A stretch of DNA of 31,802 nt from a virus. Positions within the stretch are counted from its first letter, which is position 1. The number at the start of each line of letters is the position of its first letter. The notes beneath the pieces were generated by a model that was not told where the DNA came from, made no database searches, and saw only the letters and a list, made by a program, of their open reading frames with translations. This document shows positions 6,033 through 14,741 of the stretch, one piece after another. The stretch is taken from the IMG/VR virus record IMGVR_UViG_3300027773_000003, positions 1 through 31,802 of that record; one strand, given 5' to 3'. Position numbers and translations under genes: made by a program.

Positions 6033-6289
6033 GAGGCTTGCCAGCGATTCTGGCGCGCGCGTTGGAGCTCGAGGCCGAGCTAGCCCGACATTTTGCCGAC
6101 GGCAGCCGGGTGGATCTGCTGCGGCGCGAGCAGATCGCGCAGCAGATGGCGCAGAATGCGGCTGATTTCCGCAGCTTTGTGGATCGCTATCAGGTCCCGG
6201 TGAAGCGGCGCCCCTGCGCCCCCGGGCCAGGAGACGCGCCAGAAACGCCGCACTGCCCGGTGTGCGCCGGCAGGGGGCGAGTGCGGTAA
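6029..6289 (+). CDS. Helical protein with a C-terminal zinc-knuckle motif
   Basis: An 86-aa protein from GTG 6029, which overlaps the previous TGA as GTGA. Residues 1-55 are amphipathic helix (ILARALELEAELARHF, REQIAQQMAQNAADF). The tail has CAPG...HCPVCAGRGRV, a CxxCxGxG half of a DnaJ-type zinc finger like the one in the 5025 product. It is the last gene before the intrinsic terminator. It may work with the 5025 regulator, but this is inference. Confidence 0.6.
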   Translation: MRGLPAILARALELEAELARHFADGSRVDLLRREQIAQQMAQNAADFRSFVDRYQVPVKRRPCAPGPGDAPETPHCPVCAGRGRVR

Positions 6290-6343
6290 AAGGCGAAGGC
6301 AATTGGCTTCTGATGCGGGCAAGAGGAACTCCTGAACTCCTTT

Positions 6344-6378
6344 GGGCGCGGTGCAGTGTAGCCGCGCCCGTGCTTTTT
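6344..6378 (+). terminator. Intrinsic terminator before the late genes
   Basis: GGGCGCGG (6344-6351) pairs perfectly with CCGCGCCC (6362-6369) across a 10-base loop, followed by GTGC and TTTTT (6374-6378). It lies 54 bases after the stop of the last regulatory-operon gene and separates that operon from the packaging genes. Transcripts from the 4542 promoter should end here unless antitermination occurs. Confidence 0.85.
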
Positions 6379-6430
6379 AATCCATGAACTGTCTCTGGCG
6401 CCCTAGACCTGTGCGGGGACGGCGGTACGC

Positions 6431-6595
6431 ATGACGCCGCAAACCGGCCTGCTTCTGGCCTCGCTCGTGATCGCCGCGCTGAACGCCTGGTTGACGAAGA
6501 ACATCCGCGAGGCGATCTTGCAGTTGAAGCTCGATCTGGTAGAGAGAATCGCCAAGACCGAAGCCGATGTGAAGGTCTTGCAGGCGCAAAAGTAA
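6431..6595 (+). CDS. Small membrane protein with coiled-coil tail, holin/spanin-like shape
   Basis: A 54-aa protein starting MTPQTGLLLASLVIAALNAW and ending KVLQAQK. It has one N-terminal membrane helix (residues 5-20), then a charged heptad helix (IREAILQLKLDLVERIAKTEADV). A GGGGA precedes the ATG. It is the first gene after the terminator and just upstream of the packaging genes. The shape suits an inner-membrane spanin or a small holin-like protein, but no family signature decides this. Confidence 0.6.
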   Translation: MTPQTGLLLASLVIAALNAWLTKNIREAILQLKLDLVERIAKTEADVKVLQAQK

Positions 6596-6614
6596 GTGCG
6601 AGTAAAGGTGACGG

Positions 6615-7031
6615 ATGAGGAAGAAACAGACGAAAACGCCCGAGGCAGCGTTCAGAGACCTGGCAGATGAATACGGTGCGCTCGAGGCGGAGTTGCAGCC
6701 TTGGAAAGTGAAGCTGAAGCGGCAGGAGGAGCTGGCCCGCTGGCTGCGGGCCTACGCCCAGCGGGCACCGGCGGCCGAAGCGGTGGTGATTGCGGGCGAA
6801 CGATATGAAATTACGCTGTCACCGCGGGAAAACAAAACCGTGTTTGCGCCGCTCGCCACCCTCTACAAAAGACTCGGCAAGGATGTATTTCTGAAGGTGG
6901 CGAGCGTAACGCTGGCGGCCTTAAAGGCGCATGTGCATCCCGAGCTGGTGGCGGAGTTGACGCGCACGGAACCGGTCGGGCCGCGGGCGATTGTGGTGCG
7001 GGCCAAAGCAAAACTGGCGCAGGCGGCATGA
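6615..7031 (+). CDS. Conserved-type phage protein upstream of the terminase
   Basis: A 138-aa protein. The N-terminal helices (AAFRDLADEYGALEAELQPW, RQEELARWLRAYA) precede a beta core (VVIAGERYEITLSPRENKTVF) and a second helical part with LATLYKRLGKDVFLKVASVTLAALKAHV. Proteins with this ENKT.F.PL..LYK.LG pattern occur in other phages without an assigned role. It overlaps the small-terminase-like gene by ATGA at 7028-7031, so a packaging-related role is possible. Confidence 0.6.
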   Translation: MRKKQTKTPEAAFRDLADEYGALEAELQPWKVKLKRQEELARWLRAYAQRAPAAEAVVIAGERYEITLSPRENKTVFAPLATLYKRLGKDVFLKVASVTLAALKAHVHPELVAELTRTEPVGPRAIVVRAKAKLAQAA

Positions 7032-7402
7032 TGAAGCTTCAGCGCCAATGCAGCGCGCATGCGAAACAGACGGGCAGACGCTGCCGGCAGCCGGCGATAC
7101 CGGGGGGCACCGTGTGCCGCTATCACGGCGGGGCCGCGCCGCAGGTACAGCGTTCGGCGCAGGCGCGCCTGGCGGCACTGGTGGATCCGGCGATTGAACG
7201 GCTGGCGCAGCTGCTCACTAGCGACAAGGACGCCGCCGCCTACCGCGCGGTCAAGGACGTACTCGATCGCGCCGGGTTGAAGCCAAAAGAGCAAGTGACC
7301 GTCACGGGCCAGGACGGAGCGCCGCTGGCGATCGAGGTGACGTTCGTTTCTGCGGCAACGCGTGACGATCGAATTTCCGGCAAAACTCCGCTTCCTGTTT
7401 GA
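7028..7402 (+). CDS. Putative small terminase subunit with zinc knuckle
   Basis: A 124-aa protein. Residues 8-34 hold C...H.KQTGRRCRQPA...G..CRYHGG, the Cys/His HGG motif found in small phage proteins directly before large terminases. Helical segments follow (QARLAALVDPAIERLAQLL, AYRAVKDVLDRAGLKP), as in terminase small subunits, which oligomerise on packaging sites. The last 41 bases overlap the large-subunit gene in another frame. The assignment rests on position and motif and is not certain. Confidence 0.65.
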   Translation: MMKLQRQCSAHAKQTGRRCRQPAIPGGTVCRYHGGAAPQVQRSAQARLAALVDPAIERLAQLLTSDKDAAAYRAVKDVLDRAGLKPKEQVTVTGQDGAPLAIEVTFVSAATRDDRISGKTPLPV

Positions 7403-8612
7403 GCCGCATCCCTACAAAGTGGTCTACGGCGGCCGCGGCGGCATTAAGAGCTGGAGCGTGGCCCAGGCGCTCCTGCTTGAGGGGGCGCAGAAGCCGCTCA
7501 GAGTCTTATGCGCGCGGGAGGTGCAGAAATCGATCGCCGAAAGCGTGCACCACTTACTCGAGCTGCAGATCGGGCGCCTGGGTCTGGAGAGCGTGTACAC
7601 GGTGGAGAAGGCGCGTATTTACGGGCGTAACGGGACGGAGTTTTTCTTCAGCGGCCTGCGCGATGCGCATAATCTGAAGAGTTACGAATCGGTGGACCGC
7701 TGCTGGGTGGAGGAAGCCGCCAATGTCTCGAAACGCAGCTGGGACTTGCTGCTGCCTACCATCCGCAAGGCCGGCTCGGAGGTCTGGGTGACGTTTAATC
7801 CGGAGCTGGAGACCGATGAAACCTATCGGCGGTTTGTGCTGGCTCCGCCGCCCGGCGCGGTGGTGGTCAAGACCAGCTACCGCGACAATCCCTGGCTGAC
7901 GCCGGAACTCAGAGCACAGATCGAGCATCTGCGCGCCACGGATCCGGACGCCTATTTGACGGTGTATGAGGGCCACTGTCGGCAGACGCTTGAGGGCGCG
8001 ATCTTCGCAAGCGAGTTGCGCGCGGCAACGCAGGCGGGCAGGATCACGCGTGTACCTTACCATCCGGCCTTTCCGGTGCACACCTTTTGGGATCTCGGTT
8101 ATGCGGATCACACCGCGATCTGGTTCGTGCAGTCGATCGCCTTTGAGCATCGTTTCATCGACTTCTATCAGGCGCGCTGCCAGGCGCTGCCGCACTATTT
8201 GGCCGAGCTGCAGAAGCGCGGCTACGTCTACGGCGCACACCATCTGCCGCACGATGCGCGCGCCAAGCAATTGGGCACCGGCAAATCGATTGAAGAGCTG
8301 ATGCGGGCAGCTGGCTGCGCGGTGAAGCTGGTGCCCGAGATTGGCTTAGCGAACGGATTGAACGCGGCGCGCACACTGATGGCAGTGTGCTGGTTCGATG
8401 AAGAGCGATGTGCCGACGGTTTGCAGGCGTTGCGGCGCTACCGCTACGCGGTGGATCCGGTCACGAATCAGTTCTCACGCACGCCTCTGCACGATGAGGC
8501 CTCGCACGCAGCCGACGCCTTCCGCTATGCGGCGGTGGCGCTGCGCGAGCCCGAGCGCCAGAAAGAGCAGCGGCACAGAAAGTTAGCCAGTCAAGTCAGT
8601 CCCTGGAGTTAA
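7362..8612 (+). CDS. terL: Terminase large subunit (Terminase_3 type)
   Basis: A 416-aa packaging motor: an ATPase that pumps DNA through the portal plus a nuclease that cuts concatemers. The ATPase domain has a deviant Walker A GGRGGIKS (residues 23-30) and Walker B CWVEEA (about 114-119). The nuclease domain has the three acidic positions of the RNase H fold: Asp244 in FWDLGYADHT, Asp298 in LPHDA and Asp385 in HAADAFRYA. The length is normal. The start is a GTG inside the previous gene, with no strong ribosome-binding site, so coupling is likely. Headful packaging would match the P22-like gene order but cannot be read from the sequence alone. Confidence 0.95.
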   Translation: MTIEFPAKLRFLFEPHPYKVVYGGRGGIKSWSVAQALLLEGAQKPLRVLCAREVQKSIAESVHHLLELQIGRLGLESVYTVEKARIYGRNGTEFFFSGLRDAHNLKSYESVDRCWVEEAANVSKRSWDLLLPTIRKAGSEVWVTFNPELETDETYRRFVLAPPPGAVVVKTSYRDNPWLTPELRAQIEHLRATDPDAYLTVYEGHCRQTLEGAIFASELRAATQAGRITRVPYHPAFPVHTFWDLGYADHTAIWFVQSIAFEHRFIDFYQARCQALPHYLAELQKRGYVYGAHHLPHDARAKQLGTGKSIEELMRAAGCAVKLVPEIGLANGLNAARTLMAVCWFDEERCADGLQALRRYRYAVDPVTNQFSRTPLHDEASHAADAFRYAAVALREPERQKEQRHRKLASQVSPWS

Positions 8613-8616
8613 ACAG

Positions 8617-8826
8617 ATGGCAACCCTTAAAGCGGCGCGGCGCAAGGCGCTGCCTCCCTCGCTCTTCGGCCTGCCGGCCGAAAGAAAGTATCCGATGCCG
8701 GATCGAGCGCATGCGGCCAACGCCAAAGCGCGCGCCACGCAGATGGAAAAGCGCGGCAAGTTATCGGCCTCGCAGGCGGCCCAGATCCGCGCCAAGGCCA
8801 ATCGAATTTTGTCAGGAGCACGGTAA
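8617..8826 (+). CDS. Small basic protein, RKYPMPD-type, terminase-portal interval
   Basis: A 69-aa protein with LPAERKYPMPDRAHAANAKARA followed by SASQAAQIRAKANRIL. This R.YP..D..HA..A.AR pattern followed by a helical tail is widespread in small phage proteins close to portal or capsid genes (DUF6582-like). Its role is not established. It follows the terminase by 4 bases and runs straight into the next gene. Confidence 0.7.
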   Translation: MATLKAARRKALPPSLFGLPAERKYPMPDRAHAANAKARATQMEKRGKLSASQAAQIRAKANRILSGAR

Positions 8827-9099
8827 ATGGCGGAAAAAAAGCGTTTGCGGCGCATGGAGATTGAGCCGGCCGACAATGGCGGCCACCTGGTGCGCCACCA
8901 CTTTGAAGCGAACCTGCGCTACCGGCGCGGGCTGGCCGGAGGCTTTGAGGAGGCGGCTCGAGCGCCTGAGGAACATGTCTTCGGCCGGGGTGAGCACAAA
9001 GAGCTGCTTGAGCATATCGGGCAGCATCTCGGGCTGAAGCCACATTCGCCCGATTCGGCTGCCGCGGCGCCCGAGGAGGAGGAAGAGGAAGAGGAGTAA
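8827..9099 (+). CDS. Small phage protein with acidic tail
   Basis: A 90-aa protein. The core LRRMEIEPADNGGHLVRHHF...EEHVFGRGEHKELLEHIGQHL matches a short family found near portal genes of many phages: RMEIEPA.NG..V.HH.....HVF......L..HI. The C-terminus is a run of eight Glu. Its function is unknown; it may be a minor head or assembly factor. It starts directly after the previous stop. Confidence 0.7.
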   Translation: MAEKKRLRRMEIEPADNGGHLVRHHFEANLRYRRGLAGGFEEAARAPEEHVFGRGEHKELLEHIGQHLGLKPHSPDSAAAAPEEEEEEEE

Positions 9100-9642
9100 G
9101 TGCCCCGGTCGAAGATCGAGCGCAACCGCATCAACCGCCTGCTGCGCGCCAACGGCTTAGGCAGCTTGGAGGAGCGCGGCACGCTGATGCAGCTCGCCTA
9201 TTTGGTACGCGATCACGCACATTTGCGCGACTTATTGAACGCCTGCGAGCCCTCTGAGCGGGTGGCGATGTATGAAGCCATACAGCCCAATCTGCGCTTT
9301 CCGGCCAAACCGCTCGATGTCTATCTGGCCGAGATGCAGGAGTTGGCGGCGCGCAAGCAGTTGCCCGTAATCGAGCCAAACGGTACACTCACGCCCTATC
9401 GGCCGCCGGAAATCCGCACGCAGGCGGCGGAAGAGAAAGCCAGTAGCGACTTACTCGCCGAAGCGAACGAGGTCGTGGCGGCGGCCACGGCTCGGAAAGC
9501 GCTCAAAGTCGTGTGCGCGCACTGCACGCGAGCTGCCGTGTTTCACGGTTTTTTCAGCGACGATTGCGTGAAAGCGGCGCGGGAAGCGGGCTGGCGCTAC
9601 GACGCGGAACATCACGCCGAGGTCTGCCCGGAGTGCGTATAA
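9100..9642 (+). CDS. Protein of unknown function with zinc-ribbon C-terminus
   Basis: A 180-aa protein from GTG 9100, directly after the previous stop. The N-terminal two thirds are helical (NRINRLLRANGLGSLEER and others). The C-terminus has CAHCTRAAVFHGF followed by GWRYDAEHHAEVCPECV, a CxxC...CxxC zinc ribbon of the kind found in small phage proteins next to portals. Position suggests a packaging or head role, but I cannot name a family. Confidence 0.6.
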   Translation: MPRSKIERNRINRLLRANGLGSLEERGTLMQLAYLVRDHAHLRDLLNACEPSERVAMYEAIQPNLRFPAKPLDVYLAEMQELAARKQLPVIEPNGTLTPYRPPEIRTQAAEEKASSDLLAEANEVVAAATARKALKVVCAHCTRAAVFHGFFSDDCVKAAREAGWRYDAEHHAEVCPECV

Positions 9643-11703
9643 ATGCCTGAAAACCGACGCGACGCCGCGCTCCTAGAAGAGATCCGCGAGCGCTATCGCT
9701 ATGCCAGCGACATGTGGCGCGAGGCGCGCGAAGAGCGGGCCACCGATCTCAGATATATCTGCGGCGATCCCTGGGAAGAAGCGGACCGGCGGGCGCGGCA
9801 GGACGCCGGACGGCCCTGCATCAATCACGATGAGCTGGGCCAGTATGTGAACGCCTGCGTCAACAATCTGCGGCAGAACCCGCGCGCCATCCAGATCGAG
9901 CCGGCGGGAGGGGGCGCGAGCGAGAAGACCGCGGCATTGCGGCAGGGCTTAATCCGCTCCATTGAATACCGCTCGCAGGCGCAATCGGTGTATCTGACGG
10001 CGTTTCAGAACATGGTGGAAGGCAGCTACGGCTTTGCACGGATCTCGCGGCGTTACGTCTCGGACGATTCCTTTGACCAGGAGATTGTGATCCGCAACAT
10101 TCCGAATCCCGATGCGGTCCTGTTCGATCCTGACTGCAAGGAAGCCGACTGGTCGGACGCGCAGTACTGCTTTGTGCTAGATCCTCTGGCCAAAGATGAG
10201 TTTCTGCGGCGCTTTCCGCAGGCGCAGGTGCGCGATTTCTCCGCCGAAGATCTGCGTGTAGCCAAGGACTGGCTCTCGGATCGCACGGTGCTGGTCGCCG
10301 AGTACTGGAAAATCGAAACTACCTCCGGCAGACTCTACCAGTGGGCAGATGGGACGGTGAGCAGTTCGCTCCGGGAAGGGGAAACGCCGGTGCGAGTGCG
10401 CATGGTGGAGCGCAAACGCCTGGTGCAGTATGTGACCAACGGGATCGAAATTCTCGAGACCACGGAGCAGCCGGGCAGGCTGATCCCGATCGTACCCTTT
10501 ATCGGGCTGCAGCGCTATGTAATGGAAGGCGGCACACCCAAGCGCAAGCTGTTTTCTTTAGTGCGTCTAGCGCGCGATCCGCAGATGTCGCTGGCCTATC
10601 TGTGCTCCCAGCAGATGGAAGAGGCCGGGCTGTCGCCCAAAGTGCCATATGTCGGCTACAAAGGGCAGTTTGAATCGGACGCCGAGGCCTGGGAGACGGC
10701 GACGAAGATCCCGCATGCCTATTTGCAGGCCGATCCTATCGTGGATGCGGCCACCGGGCAGATTCTGCCGCTGCCGCGGCGCGAACCGTTTACGCCGAAC
10801 TTTGCGGCTTACGAGATCGCCAAAGACTCCTGCCGGCGCGCCATTCAGGCGGCTATGGGGATATCGCCGCTGCCCACGGCGGCGCAGCGGAACAACGAAA
10901 AGTCGGGCGTGGCGCTCGAGCGCATTCAGACGCAGCAGGAGATCGGCAGTTTTCATTTTGTGGATGCCTTTGATCGCGCCTTAGCCTATGCCGGGCGCGT
11001 GATTGAGTCCTGGATCCCGGTAGTCTATGACACCGAACGCGAAATCGCGCTGCATCAGCCCGATGAATCGCGGCGCCTGATCACGATCAACACGCCTGAG
11101 CCGTATCTGGATCCGCGCACGAACGCGCCCGCGCACTATCCGGTGGCCGCAACCGCCGATCACGATGTAACAGTGGCCACTGGGCCGAGTTATCAGTCGC
11201 AGAGAGAGGCGGCGGCCGAGTTTCTCGATTTGCTGGTCAGCAAGTTAGGCATGCTGCCGATTCCGCCGCCGGCGCAGGCGAAGCTGTTGGCGCTGGCCAT
11301 TCAGATGCGCAACCTGGGTCCCAAAGGCGATGAGATGGCCGAGATCATCTCGCCGCCCGAGCCGCAAGCGATGCCGCCGGCGGCGCAGGCGCAGCTCAAT
11401 CAGGCGCACCAGATGATCCAGCAGCTCACTGGCGCCCTGAATCAGCTCGCGGGCCGGCTGGAAGCGAAACTGCCGGAGCTGGCCATGAAGGAGCGCATTG
11501 CGCTGATCAACGCCAAAGCCGGCATCTTGGAGGCGGCCTTAAAAGCCAAGAGCCAGGAGGCGATGCTGGCCTTTGAGAAAGATATCGAGCAGATCGACCG
11601 GATCCTCTCGTTGATGCCGGATCCGGGCGCTGAGAGCGAGGCGGCGCCCGCCACTCGGGCGTCGGCTCCGCCGGCGGCCCAGCCGCCGCCAGTTCAGCAG
11701 TAA
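9643..11703 (+). CDS. P22-type portal protein
   Basis: A 686-aa portal, close to the 725 residues of P22 gp1. It forms the dodecameric ring through which DNA enters and leaves the head. The N-terminal part resembles the P22 portal family: YRYASDMWREAREERATDLR, GRPCINHDELGQYVNACVNN, then NMVEGSYGFARISRRYV and IRNIPNPDAVLFDPDC. The stem/crown region is followed by a long C-terminal Gln/Ala-rich helical part (about 560-660), like the barrel of the P22 portal. The position between terminase and scaffold agrees. Confidence 0.93.
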   Translation: MPENRRDAALLEEIRERYRYASDMWREAREERATDLRYICGDPWEEADRRARQDAGRPCINHDELGQYVNACVNNLRQNPRAIQIEPAGGGASEKTAALRQGLIRSIEYRSQAQSVYLTAFQNMVEGSYGFARISRRYVSDDSFDQEIVIRNIPNPDAVLFDPDCKEADWSDAQYCFVLDPLAKDEFLRRFPQAQVRDFSAEDLRVAKDWLSDRTVLVAEYWKIETTSGRLYQWADGTVSSSLREGETPVRVRMVERKRLVQYVTNGIEILETTEQPGRLIPIVPFIGLQRYVMEGGTPKRKLFSLVRLARDPQMSLAYLCSQQMEEAGLSPKVPYVGYKGQFESDAEAWETATKIPHAYLQADPIVDAATGQILPLPRREPFTPNFAAYEIAKDSCRRAIQAAMGISPLPTAAQRNNEKSGVALERIQTQQEIGSFHFVDAFDRALAYAGRVIESWIPVVYDTEREIALHQPDESRRLITINTPEPYLDPRTNAPAHYPVAATADHDVTVATGPSYQSQREAAAEFLDLLVSKLGMLPIPPPAQAKLLALAIQMRNLGPKGDEMAEIISPPEPQAMPPAAQAQLNQAHQMIQQLTGALNQLAGRLEAKLPELAMKERIALINAKAGILEAALKAKSQEAMLAFEKDIEQIDRILSLMPDPGAESEAAPATRASAPPAAQPPPVQQ

Positions 11704-11744
11704 GCGCGCCCGCGCGAGCGTATCGCGCATTGCCACGGAGAACC

Positions 11745-12734
11745 ATGGACACACCATCAGACGCACCGAAAACCGCGGAGTCGTCATCTGCGGGCACCCC
11801 CATCACTGTGCCGCGTGAGGCCGAGGCCTACGCGGAGTGGCGCCAGACGGGCAAACTGCCCGCCAGGGCGCCCGCCCAGCCGGAAGCGAAGGAATCGGCC
11901 CCTTCGGAAAAATCTGAATCCGATACCGCGCCCGCTGCGGAGCGAGGCGGACAGCAGCAGGAGAAGAAGGCCAGGCCGCGCTCGAACGCAGAGACGCGCC
12001 TGCAGGAGCTGCTTGAGGATCTAAAGCGCGCCGGGCTGACGCCGGCTGAGCTGAAGACTTTCAAGCGCCAGATGGAAGCGCAGCCGGCTCGGGAAACCGC
12101 CCAGGAGCCCGAGCCACCCAAGCGACCGAAACTCGAAGACTTCGACTCGTATGAAAAATATGAGGAAGCGCGCGAGAAGTATTTTGAGGAGCTGGCTGAC
12201 TATCGCGCCCAGCAGAAGCTGCGCGAATACGAGCAGCGCCAGCGGGAACTCGAAGCGCAGCGTGCCACGCAAGAGAAGCTGAACGCCGCCAAAACGCGCT
12301 ACGGCGAGACTGCGGTCTCGACGATTGCCCGCGCGGCCAAAGAGATCTTTGAGGATCGAGCCATCCCGCCGGTGATCAAAGCCATCGTCAACGATTCGCC
12401 GGTGATCGCCGATCTGCTCTACGTGATGGGCTCGCAGCCGGAAGACTTTCAAGAGTTTGTGGCGCTGGCGAAAACGAATCCAGGCCAGGCCATCCGCAAA
12501 GCGGTGCTACTCGAGCGGCTGGTGGCCGAAGAGCTGGCCAAAAGCGCCGTGGCGCCGGAAGCCGAAAAACCTGCTGCTAAAAAAGTGACCCAGGCGCCTC
12601 CTCCTCCCAAGGAAGTGAGCGGCCGGGCGGCTGCTCCGCCTGATGAGATCGAGAGCGCCGTAACCCGCAACGATTTCGCGGCCTTTCGCCAAGCGGCGAA
12701 CCGGCGCGATCTCGCGCGGCATCAAGGACGCTAA
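11745..12734 (+). CDS. Scaffolding protein
   Basis: A 329-aa protein taken to start at ATG 11745, with GGAG four bases upstream. An in-frame TTG at 11730 is less likely. It is highly charged, with little hydrophobic core: a low-complexity Pro/Glu/Lys N-terminus, a coiled coil at about 130-200 (YEKYEEAREKYFEEL, QKLREYEQRQRELEAQRA) and a basic C-terminal helix (DFAAFRQAANRRDLARHQGR), the part that binds coat protein in P22-type scaffolds. It lies between portal and coat, as gp8 does in P22. Confidence 0.88.
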   Translation: MDTPSDAPKTAESSSAGTPITVPREAEAYAEWRQTGKLPARAPAQPEAKESAPSEKSESDTAPAAERGGQQQEKKARPRSNAETRLQELLEDLKRAGLTPAELKTFKRQMEAQPARETAQEPEPPKRPKLEDFDSYEKYEEAREKYFEELADYRAQQKLREYEQRQRELEAQRATQEKLNAAKTRYGETAVSTIARAAKEIFEDRAIPPVIKAIVNDSPVIADLLYVMGSQPEDFQEFVALAKTNPGQAIRKAVLLERLVAEELAKSAVAPEAEKPAAKKVTQAPPPPKEVSGRAAAPPDEIESAVTRNDFAAFRQAANRRDLARHQGR

Positions 12735-12747
12735 CGCATAAAGGTAC

Positions 12748-13980
12748 ATGGCAAATCAATTTTTAAACACTAACTGGGTCTCGATGGAGATCCTACGTCT
12801 CCTGCTCAACCAGCTGGAGATCGCCGAATATTTCAACCGCGAGTGGGAGCGCGATTTTGACAAGGAATTCGCGCCCGGTTCGTCGATTACGGTCAAATTC
12901 CCGCAGCGCTTCACCACGGCTGACGGCATGGGCTATCAGCCGCAGGGCATCAACCGTGTGTCGACCACCATTAGCCTGGATCAATGGATTCAGGTGGCTT
13001 TCGAGTGGGATGATTATGAGCGCGCTGTGAAACTCGAGCGCTCAGAAGAAGAGCTGCGAGAGAACTACTGGCAGCCCGCTGCGGCGGCCTTAGCGCAGGA
13101 ATTTGACTCGCGTGCCGCCAAGTTCGCCTATCAGAACGCGAGTAACATCGCCGGTGTGCTGGGCACCGATCCCACATCCGTGGCCACCTACTATACGGCG
13201 CGGCAGATCCTCAAGCAGGAGGCCTGCCCGCCCGGCAAGCGCTGTATGCAGATATCGACCTCGATGATGGCCTCGCTCGGTGCTAACATCACCAATCTGT
13301 TCAATCCGCCCGATGAAATCACCAAAATGTGGAAGGAAGGCGCGATCGGCAGGCTGGCGGGCTTCGATTTCTACGAGTCCAACTCGCTGTGGAGCCATAC
13401 TGCGGGCTCGATTGCGGCTACGCTGACGGTCACCGGCGCCAACCAGAGCGGCACATCGCTCGTGGTGACCGGCTCGCCCGGCGATGTGCTGAATCAAGGC
13501 GATAAGATCGCCATCGCCGGTGTAAACCGGGTCAATCCGATGACGCGGCGCAGCGCCGGCCCGCTGACACCGCGCACGTTCACGATTACGCAGACGGTGA
13601 CGCTCACGGGCGGCAACGACACCATCAACATCTTGCCTGCGATTTACGGACCCGGCAGCCAGTATCAGAACGTGGACAGCTTGCCGGCCAACGGCGCGGC
13701 GATCACGCTCTGGCCAGGGACCGCCTCACCCAACGGCAAAACCGGCACCGTGGGCTTGGCGCTGTCGCGTTTCGCCTTTGCGCTGGTGGGAGCGCGCCTG
13801 TATGTACCGAAAGCGGTGGAGCAATCCGGACAGGCGCAGGATCCCGACACCGGCATTGCCGTGAGGAAAGTGGTGGCCTGGGATCCGGTGCGATCGATGC
13901 AGATCAACCGCATGGATTCGCTCATCGGCTTTGGCAATCTGTATCAAGCCAACGGCGCGGTGGCGGTCTTAGGCGCCTAA
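12748..13980 (+). CDS. Major capsid (coat) protein, P22 gp5 family
   Basis: A 410-aa protein, close to the 430 of P22 gp5, with the HK97 fold of that family. Features include the N-arm MANQFLNTNWVSMEILRLLL, the E-loop-like NRVSTTISLDQWIQVAFEWD, and a spine helix region EELRENYWQPAAAALAQEFD. A beta-rich insertion at about 225-310 (LTVTGANQSGTSLVVTGSPG, DKIAIAGVNRVN) corresponds to the I-domain of the gp5 family. AAAGG precedes the ATG. Confidence 0.93.
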   Translation: MANQFLNTNWVSMEILRLLLNQLEIAEYFNREWERDFDKEFAPGSSITVKFPQRFTTADGMGYQPQGINRVSTTISLDQWIQVAFEWDDYERAVKLERSEEELRENYWQPAAAALAQEFDSRAAKFAYQNASNIAGVLGTDPTSVATYYTARQILKQEACPPGKRCMQISTSMMASLGANITNLFNPPDEITKMWKEGAIGRLAGFDFYESNSLWSHTAGSIAATLTVTGANQSGTSLVVTGSPGDVLNQGDKIAIAGVNRVNPMTRRSAGPLTPRTFTITQTVTLTGGNDTINILPAIYGPGSQYQNVDSLPANGAAITLWPGTASPNGKTGTVGLALSRFAFALVGARLYVPKAVEQSGQAQDPDTGIAVRKVVAWDPVRSMQINRMDSLIGFGNLYQANGAVAVLGA

Positions 13981-14001
13981 CTCAGATCAAGGAGAAACAC
14001 G

Positions 14002-14733
14002 ATGAAGCGATTCGAAAAACTCTTCCTTTCCGGCGCCGCGGTGCTGGCGCTTTCTCTGACTGCAGCGGCGCAAACCGCGCTGACGCAGACCACGCTGGTC
14101 TCTGCGATTAACGCATCGCAGACCAGCTTCAAGCTGGCTTCGACCGCCGGCATCACGCCGAATGCGACCGATCTGTTCATCGATAACGAGCTCATGGCGG
14201 TGTATGCGGTGAACGGCAACACGGTGACGGTAGGTCCGCGCGGGGCTGCCGGCACCAAGGCCTTCGCGCACATTGCCGGCGCAGGTGTGCTGGCAGGGCC
14301 GCCCCAGGCGTTCATCGCCTATGACCCGAGCGGTGCCTGCAGCCCCGGCCAAGGGCTGTTTCAATACGCCCCGGTGGTGAATATCGCCAACGGCAACCAG
14401 TGGCTGTGTTCGAGCGTGCTGAATAAAGTGGCGCCCGGCTTTGGCAATACAGCCGATCCGGCTCTGCCCACCTCTGCGGTGGCTTCCGCTTCTGCCATCA
14501 CCCCCAGCGGGCCTCTGTTTCATGTCACGGGCACGGCGGCGATCTCGACCATCAACCTGCCGGTCGGATTCGATCCGAAAGGCGGCGGTTCGTTCACGAT
14601 CATCGCCGACGGGGTCTTCTCCTGGGGCACGGGCGGCAATATCGCAGTAGCCTCCGGCACCGTGGTAGTAGGCCGTTCCTACACCTTCACCTACGATCCT
14701 CAGACCCAGAAATTCTACCCCAGCACTCAGTAA
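14002..14733 (+). CDS. Putative head decoration/surface protein with signal peptide
   Basis: A 243-aa protein. Residues 1-23 (MKRFEKLFLSGAAVLALSLT, then AAA) form a classical signal peptide, with predicted cleavage before Gln. The mature part starts with a beta module (TTLVSAINASQTSFKLASTA...ATDLFIDNELMAVYAVNGNT) of the kind found in phage decoration or fibre proteins. It ends with a second beta domain (GGSFTIIADGVFSWGTGGNI). GGAG lies 8 bases before the ATG. It follows the coat gene, where many phages encode decoration proteins. The export signal is odd for a protein that should assemble in the cytoplasm. Confidence 0.7.
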   Translation: MKRFEKLFLSGAAVLALSLTAAAQTALTQTTLVSAINASQTSFKLASTAGITPNATDLFIDNELMAVYAVNGNTVTVGPRGAAGTKAFAHIAGAGVLAGPPQAFIAYDPSGACSPGQGLFQYAPVVNIANGNQWLCSSVLNKVAPGFGNTADPALPTSAVASASAITPSGPLFHVTGTAAISTINLPVGFDPKGGGSFTIIADGVFSWGTGGNIAVASGTVVVGRSYTFTYDPQTQKFYPSTQ

Positions 14734-14741
14734 CCAGCTTC

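Noticed and set aside
6384-6434. 16-codon mini frame overlapping ATG 6431 by ATGA
   Set aside because: Too short to support as a gene, with no ribosome-binding site. It may be a leader peptide but there is no evidence.
8827-9099. Poly-Glu end as a sequencing artefact
   Set aside because: The frame continues cleanly to a stop adjoining the next gene, and acidic tails are normal in this small protein family.
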